64,000 nucleotides of DNA, from contig JAGZUC010000004.1 of the NCBI GenBank assembly GCA_018380195.1, forward strand, positions 1 to 64,000, written 5' to 3'. A program made the position numbers and the translations under genes. The notes under the pieces were generated by a model. That model did no database searches. It saw nothing but the letters and a program-made list of their open reading frames with translations, and was not told the DNA's origin. Origin of the DNA: Collinsella sp. Lineage in GTDB: Bacteria > Actinomycetota > Coriobacteriia > Coriobacteriales > Coriobacteriaceae. Below, piece by piece: positions 26,609 to 35,513 of the stretch; position 1 is the stretch's first letter, and each line of letters opens with the position of its first letter.

Positions 26609-26709
26609 GTGATGAGCTCCGATGCGGGTTCGTGTTCTGACTGAACGATTTTACCCCACGGCACGGACAGCACCCGAACCTAGCCAAACCCACACGGCTC
26701 CTCTTGCAG

Positions 26710-26772
26710 TTGCGGTGAAATAGTTCCCGCTTGGGCCATCTGGGCCGCAATACAGGAACTATTCCACCGCAA
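26710..26772. repeat. TTGCGGTGAAATAG palindrome, copy 1
   Basis: TTGCGGTGAAATAGTTCC (26710-26727) faces its reverse complement at 26755-26772 with one mismatch. The same outer 14 bases recur at 37752 and 56506. It lies between the addA stop and the dnaE start and is not followed by a T-run. Confidence 0.85.
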
Positions 26773-26784
26773 GTTATCTGAGGG

Positions 26785-29700
26785 CTAGAGATTGTAGGTG
26801 ATCACTTGGGGTTCGGCGGGTTCGACGAAGATGGTTGGATCGGCCTGTTCCACGCGGACGAACTTGACGGTCACGGCCTCAAAGCCCGCCTTGTGTAGAA
26901 CATCAGCGTAGACGCGCGCCTGCAGGACGTGCTTCTCCTGCAACTGTTCCGGCGTCTCGTCCGGTGTGCCGCCCGTCTTGTAGTCGATGACCAGCGCGCG
27001 TGACGGATCGGCCGGGTTCGTCGCCAAAGCGTCGATGGCGCCTTCGGCATATGCACCGTAGCGGGCGATGTCCTCGTCCTCGCAGCCCAGCGAAAAGAAC
27101 GGCACCTCGGCGCGAACGCACGGCCACGCGAGCAGGTCGGCACGAACAGCCGACTTGAGCCAGCGGTCCAGGGCAACGTCAAAGCGTTCGCGCTGCTCCG
27201 GCGTCAGGCACCACAGGCGCGCCAGCGCATCGGCACGCGCGGCGGGCAGCGCATCGGCACCCATCTCGATCAGCCACTGGCAGGCGGCATGGAACGCCGA
27301 GCCCAGCGCCATGGGGTTGCCGGCGGGCTCAACGGCGGCCACGTCTGCATCCGTCATCTCGGAACCATCCGACTCCGCATCATCGCCAGCCTCGTCCATG
27401 GGCACGCGTGCCTCGGCGGCACGGTCCTCGGACTCGGCATGCAGCGCCGCGGCAATTGACGAGTAGCTGTACGAATCGCGCGCCGGATACGGGCAGATGC
27501 CCATTCGCACGCCCACCGCCTGGGGATACACGAGCTCAAACGCATCGGGCTCAGGGTCGGCAGGACCGGGAACGGCGGCGCGGGCATCTGCACCGGCGCC
27601 CTCCGGCTCCGCATCGCCACGAACAAGCCTGCCCTCGGCATCCAGCGAAGCGTTGGCCTCAAACGCCTGCTCGCCAAAGGTAAAGTCCGAAAGCGAAATG
27701 AGCTCGTAGTCGCCCGGCTGGGAGTTGTCGAACACCAGGCGGTCGGCATCGAGCTGCGGCATGTCCAGAGCGTCGGTCGGCAAAATACGGCGCAGCACAT
27801 CGTAGGTCAGATCGGTCTCGACATCGAAGGTCGGCGCCGCCACCTTGCCGCGGCTCACGCCGGCATCCATCGCCAAGATCACCAGCTCGCGCGCACGCGT
27901 CATGGCGACATAGAGCAGACGAGCCCGCTCCTCGAGCGAAAGCTGCAGGTCGTCGTTGCGCAGGCGAACGAATGCCTCGGCGGGAGAACCCGTCGCGCAG
28001 ACATCCTCCATGAGCTCCGGCGGTAGCCACAGCGACGTGCCCTTGCCCTTAAACGCGTGCTCAAACTGCTTTTTGACGTCGTCGCCCTTCACAAAGGTTC
28101 CGTCGGTGAGCTTAACGCCGTCGAAGCGTGCCGGCAGCGCCACGACCTGCGCTCCTCCCTCGACGCGACCCATCTGTGCCGCACCCGAGGGCTTACGCAC
28201 GCCAAAGCACTCGGCGACCGCCACGACCGGATATTCCAGACCCTTAGAGGCGTGAACCGTCATGATGCGCACCGCGCCGTCGCCCTCCTCGTTGAGGGCA
28301 CCCGGGGCTTCCTTGCCCGCCAAGAAGCGGTCGAAGGCCAGCGCGATGGAACGCGGCGAGTTACCGAACTCGGCCTCCGCCTCGGCCACGGCGTCGAGCG
28401 CCTTGAGCACGTTGGCGGCAATGGCCTTGCCTTCGGGACCGCGCTGTGCCAGACGCACAAACCAGCCGGAGGCGTTGACCACGTCGCGCGCGATGGCGGC
28501 GAACGAATCGCGGCCCACGCGACGGAACGCATAGCGCAGCACCTCGCGGGCGCGCGTCAGCAGCGGCAGATCCTGCAGGCCGGGCACGTCACAGTCACTC
28601 ATAATGCCCGCATCGATGTTGCGGCGCGACGTCTCGCCTGTCTGCTCGTCGAGTTTGGTCGCCAGCGCCAGGAACTCCTGGGCGCCGAGCGCAAACATCG
28701 GCGAGGCGAGCAGCGGCATAAGGCCCTGCGCCGTATCGGCCGGATTGGCGAGCGCGCAGACCAGGGCACGCACCGTCTGCACCTCGGCAGCCTGGGCAAA
28801 GACCGAGCCGCCCGCGATGACGCAGTCGAGCCCCTGATCGCGGAAAGCCTGCGCGTAGACATCTGCGTTGGTCATGCGGCCCAGCAGCAGCACCATGCCG
28901 CCCTGGGGCTGGCCGGCATCGGCAAGTGCGCGGAAGCGTTCGGCGATCGCACGGGCCTTGGCCTGCGTGCGCTCCTGCGTACTGCCGCCGGCAACAAAGA
29001 GGGCCTGGCGACGCGAGGCGTCCGCCACCAGCGTGTCCTTGCGGCCGTCGCTCGCCTCAAGATCCAAAAAGCCCTGCATCAGGCCGCCATCGTCGCCATC
29101 AAAGACGCGCGCCACGTAACGCAGCACCTCGTCATGGCTGCGGAAGTTGCGCACGAGCTTAACGAGCTCGCCAGCAGGGGCGTCGGCCGCGGCAGTCGCC
29201 TCGGGCGCGGTAGACGAGCCCACCTTGCGCTCCTGGCGACGGAAGACCTCGACCTCGGCGCCGCGGAAGCGGTAGATCGACTGCTGCGCATCGCCCACGG
29301 TACAAAGCGCACGCTCCCCCGCGCCGGTCAGGTAACGGATCAGGTCGACCTGCATCTGGTCGGTATCCTGGAACTCGTCGATCATGACCATCTTAAAGCG
29401 GCCCTCGTAGGCGGCTCGGATGGCGGGATAATCGCGCAGCGCCTCATATGCCATGCGCAGCAGATCGTTATTGTCGAGCGCGGACTGGTCGGCCTTGAGC
29501 GCACGGTACTCCGCCTCCACGGAACGGGCCAGGCCCACCAGCGCATCGAGCGCCGGGCCACCGCAGGCAAGCACGATATTGATAAACGCATCGGCGGCCT
29601 CGGCCTTGAGCAGCTCGGCTTGCTCCTTAGGGAATGCCTTGCTCGCGCGCGGCATGGTGCACGACATCATGAGTCGCGCCGCATCGGCCATGGTCTTGCC

Positions 29701-30417
29701 GCTCGCCTCGAACGCGTCGATGGCATCGAGCGCCGCCTGCGCCTTCTCGGTCGAGGCCTTGCTCGCACCCAGCGCCGCGCGATAGGCATCGGCGAGTGCC
29801 GAGGTATCGGCCTGGCCGCGCGCCACGCGCACGTCGTCCATACCGCCCGGCAACTGGCTCGACAGCTCCAGCAGGTCGCGCACCAGACCCTTGATGGTCA
29901 TACCGCCGCCAAAGGAACCGCCCTCGCCCGCCATGGGATACCAGGCATAGAGGGCCTTGAGCGATGCCGCGAGCTCGGGGGCGGCATCGGGTGCCGTCGC
30001 GCGACCCAGCACATGCTCAACAGCCTGATCCATGAGCTCGTCGGTATCGGTGAGCACCGTGAACTCGGGGTCGATGCCCAGCTCCAGCGCGTGCGCGCGC
30101 AGGATACGCGAGCACATGCCGTGAATGGTCGAAATCCACGCGTCGTCGACGGTCAGTGCTTCCTCGTCCATACCCTCGTCGATAAGCGCACGGCGCACGC
30201 GGTCGCGGATCTCGGCCGCGGCATCCTTGGTAAAGGTGATGGCGAGTACCTGGTCCAGATGCTCGACGAACGGACCGGATTCGGGCGAGAGCGCATAGAC
30301 GATGCGGCGCGTGAGGGTAAAGGTCTTACCCGAACCGGCGCCCGCCGAGACAAACAGCGGGCGGTCGAGCGTTTTGACGATCTGCAGCTGTTGCGGCATC
30401 AAAGTCGAAAGATCCAT
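26785..30417 (-). CDS. addA: AddA helicase-nuclease
   Basis: A 1210-residue UvrD-type helicase with a C-terminal nuclease; with AddB it processes double-strand breaks for recombination. Motifs: Walker A SAGAGSGKT (24-32), ITFTKDAAAEIRDRV, IDEFQDTD (motif II), GDAQQSIYRFRGA (motif III), ARLLYVAMTRARELV (motif VI), and PD-(D/E)XK core ALVIDYKTGG near the C terminus. It starts 3 bases after the addB stop; AAGGAGGG about 12 bases upstream. Confidence 0.95.
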   Translation of the reverse strand: MDLSTLMPQQLQIVKTLDRPLFVSAGAGSGKTFTLTRRIVYALSPESGPFVEHLDQVLAITFTKDAAAEIRDRVRRALIDEGMDEEALTVDDAWISTIHGMCSRILRAHALELGIDPEFTVLTDTDELMDQAVEHVLGRATAPDAAPELAASLKALYAWYPMAGEGGSFGGGMTIKGLVRDLLELSSQLPGGMDDVRVARGQADTSALADAYRAALGASKASTEKAQAALDAIDAFEASGKTMADAARLMMSCTMPRASKAFPKEQAELLKAEAADAFINIVLACGGPALDALVGLARSVEAEYRALKADQSALDNNDLLRMAYEALRDYPAIRAAYEGRFKMVMIDEFQDTDQMQVDLIRYLTGAGERALCTVGDAQQSIYRFRGAEVEVFRRQERKVGSSTAPEATAAADAPAGELVKLVRNFRSHDEVLRYVARVFDGDDGGLMQGFLDLEASDGRKDTLVADASRRQALFVAGGSTQERTQAKARAIAERFRALADAGQPQGGMVLLLGRMTNADVYAQAFRDQGLDCVIAGGSVFAQAAEVQTVRALVCALANPADTAQGLMPLLASPMFALGAQEFLALATKLDEQTGETSRRNIDAGIMSDCDVPGLQDLPLLTRAREVLRYAFRRVGRDSFAAIARDVVNASGWFVRLAQRGPEGKAIAANVLKALDAVAEAEAEFGNSPRSIALAFDRFLAGKEAPGALNEEGDGAVRIMTVHASKGLEYPVVAVAECFGVRKPSGAAQMGRVEGGAQVVALPARFDGVKLTDGTFVKGDDVKKQFEHAFKGKGTSLWLPPELMEDVCATGSPAEAFVRLRNDDLQLSLEERARLLYVAMTRARELVILAMDAGVSRGKVAAPTFDVETDLTYDVLRRILPTDALDMPQLDADRLVFDNSQPGDYELISLSDFTFGEQAFEANASLDAEGRLVRGDAEPEGAGADARAAVPGPADPEPDAFELVYPQAVGVRMGICPYPARDSYSYSSIAAALHAESEDRAAEARVPMDEAGDDAESDGSEMTDADVAAVEPAGNPMALGSAFHAACQWLIEMGADALPAARADALARLWCLTPEQRERFDVALDRWLKSAVRADLLAWPCVRAEVPFFSLGCEDEDIARYGAYAEGAIDALATNPADPSRALVIDYKTGGTPDETPEQLQEKHVLQARVYADVLHKAGFEAVTVKFVRVEQADPTIFVEPAEPQVITYNL

Positions 30418-30420
30418 GGT

Positions 30421-33400
30421 CTACACGTCCCTCCTTACAAACGTTCCTTCGTGGTTATACGAGCAGCGGGCATGCGCGGCCTGCGTCGACGCCGGGTCGA
30501 CAGCAGCGACGTTGCCCGCCTCGAGTTCGCGCAAGCGCTCGGCGATGCCGGCCTCCACGCGATCGAGCAGGGCGTCGAAGTCCATGCTGCCACCCTCGCC
30601 GGGGAAACCTTTCTTAAGGCCCGGGATGCGGCCGTCGCCGCGCTCTTCCTCGAGCAGCTCGGCGCTCGCGGCACCGCGCAACGCCGGCTTGCCGCCCTTG
30701 GTCGAAAAGTAGAGCGCCGCGCGGGTGTCCAAATCCAGCGCCCGGCGCATGGCCTGGGCGTAGATGAGCGTTTGGGTATGTGGTGGCAACCAGCGCGGAT
30801 CGTCGATGGGTGCCGTGCCCGATTCCTCGTCGCGCACCGTAGGGTCGGCGAGCTTAAACTCCTCAACGCCCGTGCGATGCTTGTAGTCGATCACCACGGC
30901 ACGATTCTCGGCGTCCACGTCCACGCGGTCGATGCGCCCGCCAAGCGGCCAACCGGCATACTCGACCTTGAGCTCGTTGAAGGCGAACTCCAGGTAGCGC
31001 GGGGCAAAGGGGGCAAGTGCCTCGGACTCGTAGGCAAGCACACCCTCCAGCTGCGGCAAGATCTCGGCCACCTGGCGCTCCTCCACCGGGGAGAGCGGCA
31101 CCAGCGGGCCCTCCGTGCCGCGCTTGCCAGCGTGCTCGGCCAACGTCTCGTCAAAGACCTCGTGCAGCAGCTCCTGTGCACGCGGCAGATTCTCGGGCGT
31201 CACGCGCTCCATGCCTTCTTGGGGCAGACGGGCATGCAGATGCTCCAGCACGTCGTGGACAAAGTTGCCCTTCTCCATGTTGTCAAAGCCCGCGTCGATA
31301 GACTGGGGCTTGACGCGATACGACACGAACCAGCACAGTGGACAGGTAGAATAGGCCTCGATCTGCGAGGCGGACGTCAGACGCGGCACGAGCGGCGCGT
31401 TCTCGCCCTCGCCATCGCGACGGCGCAGAACCAGATACGGAATGGCTTCATCGCTCAGGTGCTGAGGGGCTTCGCAGGTCACGCGCTCGCGCTTGAGGCC
31501 TTCACCTGCCGCGGGATCAAAGTCGGCGATGATATCGCCCTCGCCCACGCACGTGGGCTTGGCAGCGCCAGCGGCCTCGGCATGTGCCCGCAGCTCAGTC
31601 CATACGGCTGCCGGGTAGCACTCTCGCGCCTGGCGATCGTGTGTCACGCGGGCAAGCGCGACCGGACCGCTCGTCGCCTGCATTGCACGGCCAAAGCGCA
31701 CGCGCAGCAGGGCGGCGGGCTCCAAAGACACGCCGTCGCGGCGCAGCTCGGCCATCAACGTGGCAAGCGGGCCCTCTTCGTGCGAAAGCGGATAGCTGTC
31801 CAGGTCGACATCGGCAAACAGCACGGCATCGTAGCCGCCAGGACGCAAAACCGACGCATCGGCAAGCGACACGAAGCGCACTTGCGCCCGTGGCGTGCGA
31901 TCGACCTCGTAGGTCTCGTAATCGTAGGCGGTGCTGCGCTTGTCCACCTTAGTTCGAACGCCGTCGAGAACCGGCACGGTCGCGGCCTGCGACACGTCGA
32001 GCGCGCGAGCATCGTTCATAAGGATGTCGATGGCATGGCGCAGCAAAGCCGTCTCTGCCTGACGACGGGCCTGGCCGTCAAGACCGCCTAGAGCGCGATC
32101 GGGCAGCGCCTCTGCAACGGCGAGCATGGCCTTGAGCGCCGTCACGGGTTTGTCGCGCCACAGCGCCTGAAACACGTCCGAGACCACGCACGGCACATTC
32201 TTAAACCAATTATCGTCGCTGGCGGCCTTGCGGGCGCCCCTCACCTGGCCCTGCACGCTCTGCAGCAGGCTCTTGACGCCCGCAGCGGTCTTGCTGCGCG
32301 ACAGGCGCATGTTCTTGTCGAAGCCGCGGGCGCTCGCGGCGTCGGCACCCGAAAGCGGACTGTAGATCCAGTCGGTAAGCTCCGGCGCGGGCCACCACTC
32401 GGTCTTTGACGCCATGCCCTCATCGGCGGCCTTCATGCGCTCGATCAGGCCGGCGAGCGCCGTAAACTGCCTGCCCGCGATGGACTGGGAAAACGCCGTG
32501 AACTCAGTTGTCTCGGAAGCGATATGACGAGCCGCCAGACGAGAGGCGAGCTCAACGAACAGCTGGGGTGCCCGGGCAGAAACAACGAGCACGCGCACAG
32601 GGTCGGCAGGCGTCGCGACGCCGTCGACCTCGGAACCCCGGCACGTTTTTACCAGATCATCAATTGCGTCCGCATAAGCATGAGCACGGGCATGGGGGCC
32701 AGCGACCTCAATAAAGGCAGGCTGAGCGGCGGTCCCGCAAGCGGCATCAGACGCGACGGCGTCCTCCCCCAGCGGCGCGACCTCAAACAACACATCGCGG
32801 GCATCAAATGCCGCGGCAAGCTCCTCGCGCATCGCCGCCTGTTCGCGGGCAAGCAGCACGACGACCTCTCCCCCATTGTTCGCCACGGCAGACAGCAGCT
32901 CGAGCAGACCGTGCGTAAACGACGTGATACCGCGCACGCATACGGCGCGAGTGCACGCCGGCAGGCTATCGGCCAGGACACTGGTCATAATGTCAGCTGC
33001 CTCGCAGGGCTCAACCATATCTCGACGGTCCAAACCGCCCGCGTAGGCGCGCAAAAGCTCGAACACACGAGCCTCGGCATCGCTTTTTGGCTCAGGCTGG
33101 CAGTTGTCGCCACGGCATCGTTCGGCACCCGTCCCCGCAACGCCCGGCAACACGTCGCGGGCCATGCGCGCGAGCATGCGCACTGTGCCCTGACTGCGCG
33201 AAAGCGGCTGCAGGTCGGCATCGTCGAGACGCGTGACCATGTCCGAGAACAGCATCTGGCGCTGCAGGTTATCCACAAAGCTGCGGCCATCGCCCATAAG
33301 CTCCCACAGCGAGCGGAGCCACGATGTGGGCGTCTTGTAATCGATACCCAGTGAAACCCCGGCTTCTGCCGCATCATGACGGCACAAGTCGAGCTCGGCA

Positions 33401-33516
33401 AACGAGGGCGCCAACAGAACAGCGCGCCCGTGGCGGGCAACCAGGTCGGCCAGCAGCGCCGCCTCGGCATCGCTCAGGTCCGCGCCGGCATTGGTGGTAT
33501 AGATTCGAACAGGCAT
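30421..33516 (-). CDS. addB: AddB-like nuclease subunit
   Basis: A 1031-residue partner of AddA. The C-terminal nuclease core is visible as GGRIDRVDVD then AVVIDYKHR. A helicase-like fold is inferred upstream, but the N terminus lacks a Walker A (it begins MPVRIYTTNAGADLSDAE). The four-Cys iron-sulfur clasp seen in Bacillus AddB is not complete: CPLCWF is present, but the C terminus has only one Cys (HARCSYNHEG). It may resemble RexB/RecC-like forms that have lost ATP binding. GGAGGACC precedes the ATG. Operon addB-addA. Confidence 0.9.
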   Translation of the reverse strand: MPVRIYTTNAGADLSDAEAALLADLVARHGRAVLLAPSFAELDLCRHDAAEAGVSLGIDYKTPTSWLRSLWELMGDGRSFVDNLQRQMLFSDMVTRLDDADLQPLSRSQGTVRMLARMARDVLPGVAGTGAERCRGDNCQPEPKSDAEARVFELLRAYAGGLDRRDMVEPCEAADIMTSVLADSLPACTRAVCVRGITSFTHGLLELLSAVANNGGEVVVLLAREQAAMREELAAAFDARDVLFEVAPLGEDAVASDAACGTAAQPAFIEVAGPHARAHAYADAIDDLVKTCRGSEVDGVATPADPVRVLVVSARAPQLFVELASRLAARHIASETTEFTAFSQSIAGRQFTALAGLIERMKAADEGMASKTEWWPAPELTDWIYSPLSGADAASARGFDKNMRLSRSKTAAGVKSLLQSVQGQVRGARKAASDDNWFKNVPCVVSDVFQALWRDKPVTALKAMLAVAEALPDRALGGLDGQARRQAETALLRHAIDILMNDARALDVSQAATVPVLDGVRTKVDKRSTAYDYETYEVDRTPRAQVRFVSLADASVLRPGGYDAVLFADVDLDSYPLSHEEGPLATLMAELRRDGVSLEPAALLRVRFGRAMQATSGPVALARVTHDRQARECYPAAVWTELRAHAEAAGAAKPTCVGEGDIIADFDPAAGEGLKRERVTCEAPQHLSDEAIPYLVLRRRDGEGENAPLVPRLTSASQIEAYSTCPLCWFVSYRVKPQSIDAGFDNMEKGNFVHDVLEHLHARLPQEGMERVTPENLPRAQELLHEVFDETLAEHAGKRGTEGPLVPLSPVEERQVAEILPQLEGVLAYESEALAPFAPRYLEFAFNELKVEYAGWPLGGRIDRVDVDAENRAVVIDYKHRTGVEEFKLADPTVRDEESGTAPIDDPRWLPPHTQTLIYAQAMRRALDLDTRAALYFSTKGGKPALRGAASAELLEEERGDGRIPGLKKGFPGEGGSMDFDALLDRVEAGIAERLRELEAGNVAAVDPASTQAAHARCSYNHEGTFVRRDV

Positions 33517-33602
33517 GGTCCTCCACTCAAACTGTTCGCAATAATCAATGCATCCATCCTACCCGCCCAAGCGGACACATTGCCACCGCAGTTCCATCTT
33601 TT

Positions 33603-33632
33603 GGTACAAAGCAACCTGAACCCAACGCACCA
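33603..33632. repeat. Diverged copy of the TGGTGCA-GGGAC-GGTTAC-TGCACCA repeat
   Basis: Read on the minus strand, this stretch resembles the hairpin at 56467-56497 over about 30 bases (TGGTGCGTTGGG, then CAGGTTGCTTTGTACC). It lies between addB and the yerC-like gene. Confidence 0.5.
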
Positions 33633-33647
33633 GCCGATTGCAGGCAT

Positions 33648-33674
33648 ATAAAAACCGCCCCCGGAGGGACGGTT
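33648..33674 (-). terminator. Terminator of the yerC-like gene
   Basis: On the minus strand AACCGTCCC pairs with GGGGCGGTT around TCCG, followed by TTTTATA. 27 bases past the stop. Confidence 0.8.
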
Positions 33675-33700
33675 CTTCGTAATTCAATGTTGTCGCTGGC

Positions 33701-34000
33701 CTACTCGCCATCCTCCAACTTAATGAGGATCTTGCGGTAGCCACCGTACTCGCCGTTCAGCGCCTTTGAAACGCGGCTCACCGTGGTGGACGAAGCGCCG
33801 GTACGGGCCTGAACCTCAACATAAGGCTCGCCCTCGTCCAAATAGCGCGCAACCTGCAAACGCTGAGAAAGGTCGCAAATCTCGCGCGGCGTGCAGATAT
33901 CGGTCAAAAACGCTTGGATATCCTTCTCGTCGTCCAAAAGGCTAAATGCGTGGACCAGCTGCTTGACATCAGGCTTGTCAAACATGTTCTCGATATTCAT
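33701..34000 (-). CDS. YerC/YecD-family TrpR-like regulator
   Basis: A 99-residue DNA-binding protein of the TrpR superfamily. The helix-turn-helix is visible as DLSQRLQVARYLDEG then EVQARTGASSTTVSRVSKAL. The family is widespread in Firmicutes and Actinobacteria; its ligand and targets are mostly unknown. GGCGGTGA precedes the ATG; a second Met at residue 6 is possible. Monocistronic with its own terminator. Confidence 0.88.
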   Translation of the reverse strand: MNIENMFDKPDVKQLVHAFSLLDDEKDIQAFLTDICTPREICDLSQRLQVARYLDEGEPYVEVQARTGASSTTVSRVSKALNGEYGGYRKILIKLEDGE

Positions 34001-34324
34001 CGATCACCGCCAAACCCGCCAAAAGGCATCGAAGTTGATACTGACATCGGGCATCGTTCGCCCGTTCTATGCAATAGGGCAACGCCTGTGGCTTTTGCCC
34101 GTAGCAGTGTAGCACACCACCAAACTAAAGCGACAAGACTCTCTGCCAGCGGCGCGTTTTTCAGGACGAACGCCGTTTAGAAACCATATGCGCACGTAAG
34201 CTCCACGAATATTTGAGACAATGGGCGCCCAAACACCGCGGCGCGCCCGCGCAACCATCCAGGTCGCCGCCGTAAGCCGCTTCACGCGACGCCAGCAATC
34301 CCGGCGCAAGAAAGGATTCACGCC
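34001..34324. other. Intergenic region between divergent genes
   Basis: A 324-base gap between the yerC-like gene (leftward) and the 4-TM protein gene (rightward). It must hold both promoters, but I see no strong -10/-35 pair, hairpin or repeat. Confidence 0.4.
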
Positions 34325-34690
34325 ATGCGCTTTATGCTTAACTGGCTCTTCACCTCGATCGCCATCGCGATCGCCACGTTCCTCGTCCCCGGTATCCAAC
34401 CCTTCGGCTTTGCCGAGACCTGGGTCTGCTTTGCCTTTGTGGGACTGTTCCTGAACATTGTCGATTCGTTCGTCAAACCGTTCCTCACGGTCATCTCGCT
34501 GCCGCTCACGATCATTACGCTGGGCATTTTCCAGCTTGTCGTCAACAGCTTTATGCTTGAGCTCGCGAGCTACCTGTCGGTCAACCTGCTGGGCGTCGGC
34601 ATCTCCATCGCCAGCTTTGGATCGGCCTTTATGGGCAGCATCCTGGTGTCCATCACGCGCAGCATCCTCGACAGCATCGCCGAGGACTAA
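34325..34690 (+). CDS. Four-helix membrane protein, phage-holin superfamily IV/YvlD-like
   Basis: A 121-residue integral membrane protein with four predicted TM helices: LNWLFTSIAIAIATFLVPGI, TWVCFAFVGLFLNIV, PLTIITLGIFQLVVNSFML and a C-terminal stretch ending SIASFGSAFMGSILVSI. The pattern VDSFVKPFLTVISLPLTIITLGIF is the family hallmark. The name is historical; a lysis role is not implied. AAAGGATT precedes the ATG. Monocistronic. Confidence 0.85.
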   Translation: MRFMLNWLFTSIAIAIATFLVPGIQPFGFAETWVCFAFVGLFLNIVDSFVKPFLTVISLPLTIITLGIFQLVVNSFMLELASYLSVNLLGVGISIASFGSAFMGSILVSITRSILDSIAED

Positions 34691-34730
34691 AACGGCCATT
34701 CCGACCGTGTCCGTCTCAACAGCCCAAAAC

Positions 34731-34772
34731 GAAGGCCGCCCATCGCAAAAATGGACGGCCTTCTTATTTTTC
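34731..34772 (+). terminator. Terminator after the four-helix membrane protein
   Basis: A 13-base stem with one mismatch (GAAGGCCG... with ...CGGCCTTC), 7-base loop, followed by TTATTTTTC. Confidence 0.85.
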
Positions 34773-34831
34773 AAGTCTCAAAGGGCGAGAGAATCTACCA
34801 TTTCCACCCCGTCCCCAAATGCAGGTGTGGG

Positions 34832-35260
34832 TTAGATGACGTAGTCGTAGCCATGGTTGGGAGCGACTAGTTGATCGAGCGTCACACCGTCGAGGTAGTC
34901 GTTGATGAGCTTGTCCAGGTTCTTCCACACGTCGAGCGTGGGACACTCATCCGAACGCGAGCAGCCCTTGCAGTCGCCATCCAGGCAGGCGACCGGCGCC
35001 AGACTGCCCTCGGTCAGGCGCAAGATCTCGCCCACCGTGTACTGCTCGGGCGGGCGCGTGAGCACATAGCCGCCGCCCTTGCCACGCATACCCGAAAGCA
35101 TGTTGGCGCGCACGAGCATAGCCAAGATGTTCTCCAGATATTTCTCGGAAATCCCCTGGCGCGCCGCGATCTCTTTGAGCGGGATGCGACCGGCTGCCTG
35201 GTGCTCGGCCAGGTCGACCATAACGCGCAGGGCATATCTGCCCTTAGTAGAAACCAACAT
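34832..35260 (-). CDS. Rrf2-family transcriptional regulator (IscR/CymR-like)
   Basis: A 142-residue regulator. The N-terminal winged helix reads MLVSTKGRYALRVMVDLAEH with recognition segment ISEKYLENILAMLVRANML and GKGGGYVLTR. The centre carries four cysteines (ACLDGDCKGCSRSDEC, spacing 5-2-5), the place where IscR-type members bind a [2Fe-2S] cluster and CymR lacks cysteines. It is divergent from cysK, so a role in cysteine or iron-sulfur supply is likely. A perfect TAGAAATTCTA palindrome (35292-35302) in the shared region could be its operator. No strong ribosome site was noted; similarity starts at this ATG. Confidence 0.9.
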   Translation of the reverse strand: MLVSTKGRYALRVMVDLAEHQAAGRIPLKEIAARQGISEKYLENILAMLVRANMLSGMRGKGGGYVLTRPPEQYTVGEILRLTEGSLAPVACLDGDCKGCSRSDECPTLDVWKNLDKLINDYLDGVTLDQLVAPNHGYDYVI

Positions 35261-35377
35261 GTATAGTGCTGCCTTTCGGTCATTTAGTCCGTAGAAATTC
35301 TAGCCGAAAAATTTGTTTTGAAAATACCCGTTCCGGTCAAGATGGTTAATCGACTCGTAATAATCTTCTATTTCCTA

Positions 35378-35406
35378 TTGCGTTACTAGGCTTTACTGTC
35401 TACTAT
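35378..35406 (+). promoter_or_regulatory. Predicted cysK promoter
   Basis: TTGCGT (35378-35383), a 17-base spacer, then TACTAT (35401-35406). Transcription would begin near 35413, leaving a leader of about 100 bases. The -35 lies about 75 bases from the TAGAAATTCTA palindrome, so both divergent genes could be controlled from this 253-base gap. Confidence 0.65.
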
Positions 35407-35513
35407 GCTTGCCAACAGCAAAACGAACAACCTATAAGGTTTGTGGGTTTCGTTGCTACACACACCGTAAAACCACACGGTATCCAGTCATTTGAACACT
35501 TTGGAGGTTCATC

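Noticed and set aside
23462..26644. 1060-codon open frame antisense to dnaE
   Set aside because: Reverse-phase shadow (Val, Asp, Gly, His rich) of a fully conserved gene; no start signal.
28057..32091. 1344-codon open frame antisense to addA-addB
   Set aside because: Composition is that of reversed GC-rich codons (Arg, His, Gln rich), no motif, and both opposing genes are clearly real.
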